Shown here one piece after another: positions 58,278 through 64,000 of a stretch of DNA of 64,000 bases. Position numbers and translations under genes: made by a program. The first letter of the stretch is position 1. Each line of letters begins with the position of its first letter. The notes below the pieces were generated by a model. The model had not been told where the DNA came from. It ran no database searches and saw only the letters and a program-made list of their open reading frames with translations. The DNA is from Sclerotiophoma versabilis. Its lineage: Eukaryota > Ascomycota > Dothideomycetes > Pleosporales > Didymellaceae. The stretch covers positions 3,862,157 through 3,926,156 of the forward strand of contig JAAROD010000015.1 in assembly GCA_012274445.1 (NCBI GenBank), written 5' to 3'.

Positions 58278-61200
58278 ATGTCTCTAACTCTTAATTATAC
58301 CCCTAAGCTGCACTGCTTGCAGAACACGCTCTATACAAAACCTGCTAGAAATTATCTACTCTATTATGCTGCAGCTTTTGTTTCTACATTTCTTAGCTTA
58401 TATTACTACGCTTAGGGTTACTCTTAGAGGTTTCTTAGAGTTAACTTACTAAGCATAGAGTTCTGCTAGAACGCACAGCTACCTGCAATATTAACTACAA
58501 CGCAGTACTGCAAGTAACTGCGCGCAAGCAAGATAATAATTAATAATATTCAAGAGCACTTCTACTATCTCTAGCACTATTAGGTGCTAATCTATAAGAA
58601 GCACACTATAGGCATATAAAACGTTAATATACACCTGCGCAACTAGCACTACGTAGTAAGTAAAGAGAGAAAATTAATTATAAAGCACTACTAGTAATAG
58701 CAGATTACTGCACTATAAGATATTAAGCTACCTGCGCTGTTAGGGCTGCTAATTAAGCAGCTAGGCAAGCTATTAGACATCTATTAATGCAGAATTACTA
58801 GTAACTACAGCTTCTATACCGCAAATAAGATTAGAATACAGAAGCACTATAATAATATATACTAGACAGCTTAGAGTAGTAAAGACGTTAGACTCTGTAA
58901 GAAGGTTATAGCGCAGACGTTCTTCTAAACTAGCAGGCTCTAGCAATACTTTATTATTAAGGTAGCAGATAATAATTATATACTATTTAACCTCTATAAG
59001 ATAATAGACGTTATTAGAGAGCAGCTAGCAGAATAGAAGCTAACAAAACACGCATATAAAGAGAAGGTGCAGGTTATAAATGCTAAACTTATAAAGATAG
59101 ATAAAACCGGCTAGTTCAAGCAGACAGGCTAGCTAGAGCACTTTACTAGCTATAATCTAATACATCTTGCGCATTAGACCTAGCTGCCTAATTAAGGTAA
59201 GAAGAAGCTACAGCAGGCAGTAAAGCTAACAGAGCTACTAGTAAAGAGAAGTATTAAGAGGCTATTAACACTTATATAAGAGACAAGGTAGTAGCTAAGA
59301 AGCGCAAAGTAATAGGAGATTAATTAGTAGCCTATAGCTTAACTATAGAACCTAGAGAGTTAGGCCTACTACGCTAGCTACATAGTTAAATTTGTCTACT
59401 ACACTCTACGCTTTATAGGTAATACAGAGGCAAGGATAGTAGCACAGAAAGGCAGTAATAAGGGCAGTAATAAAGATAATAAGAGTAATAAGGATAGCTT
59501 AGAAGGAGAGAGAGAGGAAGAGGAAGAGAAAGAGGAAGAGGAAGAAGAAGAAGAGAACAACAACAACTTCTCTAATGCTAACAGCAGCTAACTAGTAAAC
59601 GTCCTAAGTAGTAGCTAAAGAGAGAAGAACTTAATAAAAGACGCGTAAGAGCTATTTAGCTAGATAGTTAAGCAGAAGAAGCTTATAGTAACACTATAGA
59701 AGATATTAGACTATAATACTAATACTAATAATAAAGCGCAGTACAGCGCTTAGCGCAACGCTTAGCTTAAAGTGCTGCTAAACTTACTTATATTATTCTT
59801 CTTTACAACAATAGGTAACTAGCTATTTAGTAGCAGACTTGTTTACTTTCTTACTATGCTAGGCATTAATAGTAATATAAACTACTTATACATAGCAAAG
59901 AACTACTTATATATACTAGCAGGCGTAGTCTACTGTATACGTGTGCTTAGTATAGAGAAGTTACTCCTATCTATATACTATAATAAGCAGACTAATAAGA
60001 ATTATAAGCGCTTCTTAGAGCATAGAGAGAAGTATCTGTTAGACAGCTTATACAGCCTAATAAGCAAGGCGCTTAGCTTACTAGCTTATAGTAAGTATAT
60101 TGCGCTAGCAGCTAGTAATGCAGGTAACGCGTACTAGTTAAAGGATAAGAAGATCTTCTACTTGCATAGCTAGTAGATCTATATTAGCTACTTCTGTAAG
60201 ATAGCACAGAATATAGTATTAGAAGTAGAGCAGATACTGTAAGAGGAACTATTCTAGGTAACAAGGGTAGAAGAGCAGTTTGCTGTTAAGCTGGACATAC
60301 TTATTAACAACATTATGTTTAAATAGTAGAGCATGTCTTTTATATAGTACTATAATAATAGTCTTTAGAACAAGCTAGAGTAAATACTAACGCAGGCTAA
60401 GCAGACTAAGCAGAGCTGCAGACTATAGTTAAGTAAAGAGCAGTAGAATATAAAGTAGGTTAAGTAATACTTGCATTGCGTAGACTACTTCTTAATACTG
60501 CTAATAGTCTGCGTGCACATAATGTCTAGACAGCTAGGTAGAGAGTTAGAGATTACAATAATACAGCACTATAATAGGCTGCTGCAGGACTGCAACATCT
60601 TTGTTATAGACAGGCAGGTAATAACAGTTATCTGCTACTACAAGTTACAGTTGCAGTAGGATAAGCTAAAGGTAGTACTGTGCTTCTTGCTGCCGCAGCT
60701 AGGGCAGGTAATAGTGCTGTACTTAGCGTGCTTGCAGCCGTTCTGCAAGTATCTTACTGTGCAGGTACTTAGCAGCAGCTTTAGCAACTACATATAGGCA
60801 GACAAGCAGGGTCTGTAGAGGACTAATTAACTAACGCAAGCGCTAAGGCAAGAGACTAGCAAGAGGCTTAGAGTGCTGCTATACACGCTTAACTACTAGC
60901 ACACAGCTATTAGCATTAGTTAAGTTATTATAGGTAAGCAGTTTAGTAAGAGCTATTAAGACAAGGTTAGCAAGGTAGATAAGGCTAAAGTAGACAAGAA
61001 TAGGGAGGACGTAATAGAGCTACAGAACGCAAGGACAACAGTAATTGGAGTAGGTAACTACAGCGTGCTAATTAACATTGTTAAGCATCTTAGCGTGCGC
61101 TTAATTAAAGCGTTCCAGCTGCTTAGCGTAATATAGCACTGCTTCTTAGGGCTAGATAGGAAGCAGGCAGCGCTGCAGCAGACTTAAACAGGTAACATTA

Positions 61201-62950
61201 ATCTAATAAGAAGAGTAAAGAAATATAGGCATAGTAGTATTAATAGTAATAATAATAACAGGAATAAGAATAGTTAGGGTAGAAAAGCTGCATTACTATA
61301 TAGAGACAAGAAAGAGAAGGCAGTCTACAAGGTAATATAGCAAGTGCTTAGTTAGTAGAACATTAGATTTCAATCTGCAGAGCAGGAGCTAGCGCTACAC
61401 ACAGTAATTAATAGGCAGACGCTGCTTGTTATTATGCTGCTAACTAGTAGAGGTAAGAGCTTACTATTTAGCGTGCTAGCTTATATAGACAACGCTAGAG
61501 TAACAGTAGTTATAGTGCTATACTAAGCGCTTATTAAGAATCTAGTAGACTAGATGCAGAAGTGTAGCATTAACTGCATAGAGTAGAAGCACAGTAAGAG
61601 CAGTCTAGCTGCTATTATTATAGTTAGCGCAGACGCTGCAGGGGATACTATAAGCAACAGCAGCTTCTTAGAGTACGCAAACATGCTTAGTAAAAAGAGC
61701 TTGCTGTAGCAAGTAGTAGTAAATAAGTATTATCTAGTTATTACATTAAGTAACTAGCGGCCAAAGCTAGCACTGCTAAAGAATCTCTAGCTGCTGCTGT
61801 GTCTAATCATGCTGCTTATAGCAATACTCCTGCTAGTAAGAGAGGGCGAGCTAGCAACAAGCATACTGCTTCTATGCGCAATATACATCTAGGTAAGCAC
61901 AGTCTAGCTAAACACGCAGTACTACGTGTTATAGTGCGAGCGTAGTAAGGCTTAGGAGACAGCACTAGCAATAGGTTAAAGACAGTAGCAGCTACTACTT
62001 AACAGAGGAGAGAAGGGCGTAGTGTACTACTACAGCAAGCAGCAGTGCAAAGAGCTAGCTAAGGCGCTTAAGTGCGCATGCTATCACGCTAGCAACTTAG
62101 AGCAAGCAGAGTAACTAAAGTAGTAGCTTAAGGATAGAGAGCTAATTATAGCTATATCAGCACTAGGCACAGGGGTTAACTTTCTAGAGATTGTGTGTAT
62201 ACTACACGTAGGGATACTATAGAGCATAATTAATTACGCGTAGAAGAGTAGGTAAGGCAGGCAAGCTAGCAAGAGAGTAGATGCAGTAGTGCTAGTAGAA
62301 AAGGGCAAGGTAGAGCAGACAATAAAGTAGAAGAGCGGCAACTTAGATGTGCAGGCAATAGAGATGTTTATTATTAGCAGCAGGTGTTAACAAGGGCTAA
62401 TAAGCAGCTACTTAGACAGTAAGCAGGTAGAGTGCAACAACTTAGAGACAGCTAGGTGCAACCAATGCAGAGAAGAGGCTTAAGGGTAGCAGGACAAGCA
62501 GAGAGAGGTAAGCGTAGAATAGCAGCAGGTGCAAGAGGTGCTTAATAAGGTGCAAGAGAGGTACATAGTATGCTAGCTAATTAGGACAGAAGAGTTAGAG
62601 GTAGGTAAGTAGCAGAGGTATATAGTAAGAAATTACACAGCGCATGCTAGGCTTACAGGGAAGAAGCTAGATGTGTTCTAACAGAGTATATAGAATAGAA
62701 GCAGGAGTTATAGCTACTAGCAGTGCTAGATTAGTTAGAAGTACTACGCAATAGGTAAGAATATAGCTAAGAGGTATTAATAGCTAAATATAGTAGTGCT
62801 GCTTATAAGGGCAGTAGCAGAGTAGAAGAAGAGAATATAGATAATTAGGCAGTGCAGGTACGCAGAGGAGTTTAGTAGAAACTAGAAGAAATATACAGAG
62901 TAGCTTAGAAGACAGCACAAGGTATAAGTCTAGAGGGAATATTTTAGTAA
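58278..62950 (+). pseudogene. Telomere-linked RecQ-type helicase, RIP-inactivated, one frame of about 1550 codons
   Basis: ATG at 58278. One reading frame runs to about 62950 with no indel; all interruptions are TAA/TAG at sites that fit Gln or Trp. Parts in order: N-terminal region with paired His/Cys (HLRN.H near 58630) like the OrsD/DUF3505 segment of such proteins; a Glu-rich acidic tract (about 59505-59565); a middle region; the Walker A motif as TSRGKSLLF (about 61443-61470), from the usual T-G-G-G-K-S; helicase domain 2 with GEKGVVYYYSKQQCKEL (about 62007), ISALGTGVNF (about 62155) and the motif VI region; a Cys-rich end (CNQCREEA, about 62458) like the zinc-binding part. Telomere-linked helicases lie next to telomeres, pointing outward, in many fungi. 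A TATATAAT lies at 58183. Confidence 0.92.
59505..59575 (+). repeat. GA-rich low-complexity tract coding for Glu then Asn
   Basis: GAGGAAGAG-type purine tract followed by AACAACAACAAC, inside the helicase frame. Confidence 0.8.
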
Positions 62951-63559
62951 TATAATAGTTATTACTATTTAGATTATACTGTTCTGTAAGAAGTACAGTT
63001 AAAAGTAAACAATATATAGTAAAATAAAGAAGAAGAAGATAAAGTAAGTAGAAAAAATAGAATATAGGTATTAAAATAGCTAAAATAAAGAGAAGAGTTC
63101 TAGTTAAACAAGAAAGAATAAGAAGAGTAAGCATAGAAAAGTAAGGAAAAGAAGAAAAGAAAGAGTTATAAAGAAAATATTTATAGAAGAGAAAAAGATA
63201 TATAAGGTAGATTTAGAGAGAAATAAGAAGATAAAAATAAAAGAAAACTTTATAATTAGATTAAGAGAATAGTGTATAAGTAGCTATAGGTAGGTCTAGA
63301 AAAAGAAGGTAATAGAAGTTTTATAAGAACAGAGTAAAAGAGACAATTAAGAAGAAATAAATAAAGAGTTTAATTTATATATAAGAGAAGAAAAAGACTT
63401 TAATAAAAAGAGAGTAAAGTAGAAGAGGTATTCAAGGAAGATAGAAGAAAGATAAAGATTTTAAAGGATAAAAGAAAGAGTAGATAGTAAAGCAAGAGCT
63501 ATGTAAATAGATTAGATTAGAAAGAAAAAAAAGAAGTAAATAGAGATCTCTATAGTAGA
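62951..63559. other. Purine-rich spacer between helicase and satellite
   Basis: Strongly A/G-biased on the + strand (runs such as AAGAAGAAGAAGATAAAG). No reading frame on +; the minus-strand ORF at 62784-63134 is a composition artefact. Confidence 0.55.
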
Positions 63560-63757
63560 GCAGTCTAAACAACTAAGGTAGTCTAAACAACTAAGGTAGT
63601 CTAAACAACTAAGGTGGTCTAAACAACTAAGGTAGTCTAAACAACTAAGGTGGTCTAAACAACTAAGGTGGTCTAAACAACTAAGGTGGTCTAAACAACT
63701 AAGGTGGTCTAAACAACTAAGGTGCTCTAAACAACTAAGGTGCTTTAAACAACTAAA
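63560..63757 (+). repeat. 18-bp subtelomeric satellite array, 11 units (chromosome end)
   Basis: Unit GTRGTCTAAACAACTAAG in the first nine units, GTGCTCTAAACAACTAAG at the tenth and GTGCTTTAAACAACTAAA at the eleventh. The last two match the A/B type, so the array holds two unit subtypes. Confidence 0.95.
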
Positions 63758-63877
63758 GTACTTAAGTTAAAGAGTAGGCAGTAGGCCCTTAGGTGTCACA
63801 AAGAAGCCGAGCGCGGCAGTAAAGAAGAAAGGGGAGGGTAGTGGGCCGCTTAGGTGTCACAACCGCTGTGGACGGTG
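63758..63877 (+). repeat. Un-RIPped telomere-adjacent block with a 60-bp duplication
   Basis: GC-rich relative to its surroundings. TTAGGTGTCACAA occurs twice (about 63789 and 63850), each preceded by GTRGGCC, about 60-62 bp apart. The same block, RIPped, follows the satellite in module A (10349-10467). Confidence 0.85.
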
Positions 63878-64000
63878 TAGGGTTAGGGTTAGGGTTAGGG
63901 TTAGGGTTAGGGTTAGGGTTAGGGTTAGGGTTAGGGTTAGGGTTAGGGTTAGGGTTAGGGTTAGGGTTAGGGTTAGGGTTAGGGTTAGGGTTAGGTTAGG
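63878..64000 (+). repeat. Terminal telomere repeat (TTAGGG)n
   Basis: About 20 uninterrupted copies of TTAGGG, with one TTAGG at the very end of the window. G-rich strand runs toward the end, as at a right chromosome end. This marks the window as a true terminus. Confidence 0.99.

Noticed and set aside
62784..63134. 116-aa Leu/Tyr-rich minus-strand ORF
   Set aside because: Complement of a purine-rich tract; overlaps the end of the helicase relic and has no motif.
1..64000. rRNA or tRNA genes
   Set aside because: No conserved rRNA segment and no tRNA-like A/B box pair was seen by eye; a covariance-model scan was not possible.

Overview
The window is the right-hand end of a chromosome from a filamentous ascomycete fungus. 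It ends in about 20 copies of TTAGGG (63878-64000). The case for a filamentous ascomycete rests on four things. Most of the DNA is very AT-rich, with CpA/TpG almost everywhere turned into TpA, the mark of repeat-induced point mutation (RIP). The mobile elements are a Ty3/gypsy chromovirus and Fot1/pogo-like transposons. There is a relic of a telomere-linked RecQ helicase. The few intact genes have introns of about 55-90 bp with GT..AG ends and CTNA-type branch sites. I cannot name the species.

Layout: 1-2885 is a RIP-degraded coding relic with a Lys/Ala/Pro-repeat tail. 3095-10467 is subtelomeric module A: a long unidentified degraded gene, reversed telomere-like repeats, an 18-bp satellite and a telomere-adjacent block. 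10468-12104 is unidentified RIPped DNA. 12105-19102 is an intact, un-RIPped 7.0-kb chromovirus (G1) with identical-looking 499-bp LTRs. 19103-22884 is a mosaic of RIPped pogo and LTR fragments. 22885-28848 and 31340-34960 are islands of normal base composition. They hold three small secreted cysteine-rich protein genes, an older pogo relic, and a pogo element (28849-31027) between them. 34961-50820 is a nest of RIPped gypsy copies (G2, G4, G3) interrupted by pogo elements (P3, P4) and one small insertion of unknown class. 50821-58178 is module B, a copy of module A at a constant offset of 47726 bp. 58278-62950 is the RIPped telomere-linked helicase, followed by a third satellite array, the telomere-adjacent block and the telomere.

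Working parts: G1 has gag and pol in two overlapping frames joined by a textbook -1 slippery heptamer, a chromodomain at the end of integrase, and a third, antisense reading frame with a Cys-rich domain between pol and the 3' LTR. The three secreted-protein genes are the only plausible intact host genes; they look like effector-type or defence-type secreted proteins, a class often kept in such compartments. Almost everything else is inactivated by point mutation with very few indels, so relics can be aligned base for base to each other and to G1.

Limits: identities were read by eye from translations. Family assignments for G1, the pogo elements and the helicase are strong. The product of modules A/B and of the first 2.9 kb is not recognised. 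Boundaries of RIPped elements are good to a few bases where terminal sequences are visible and approximate elsewhere.
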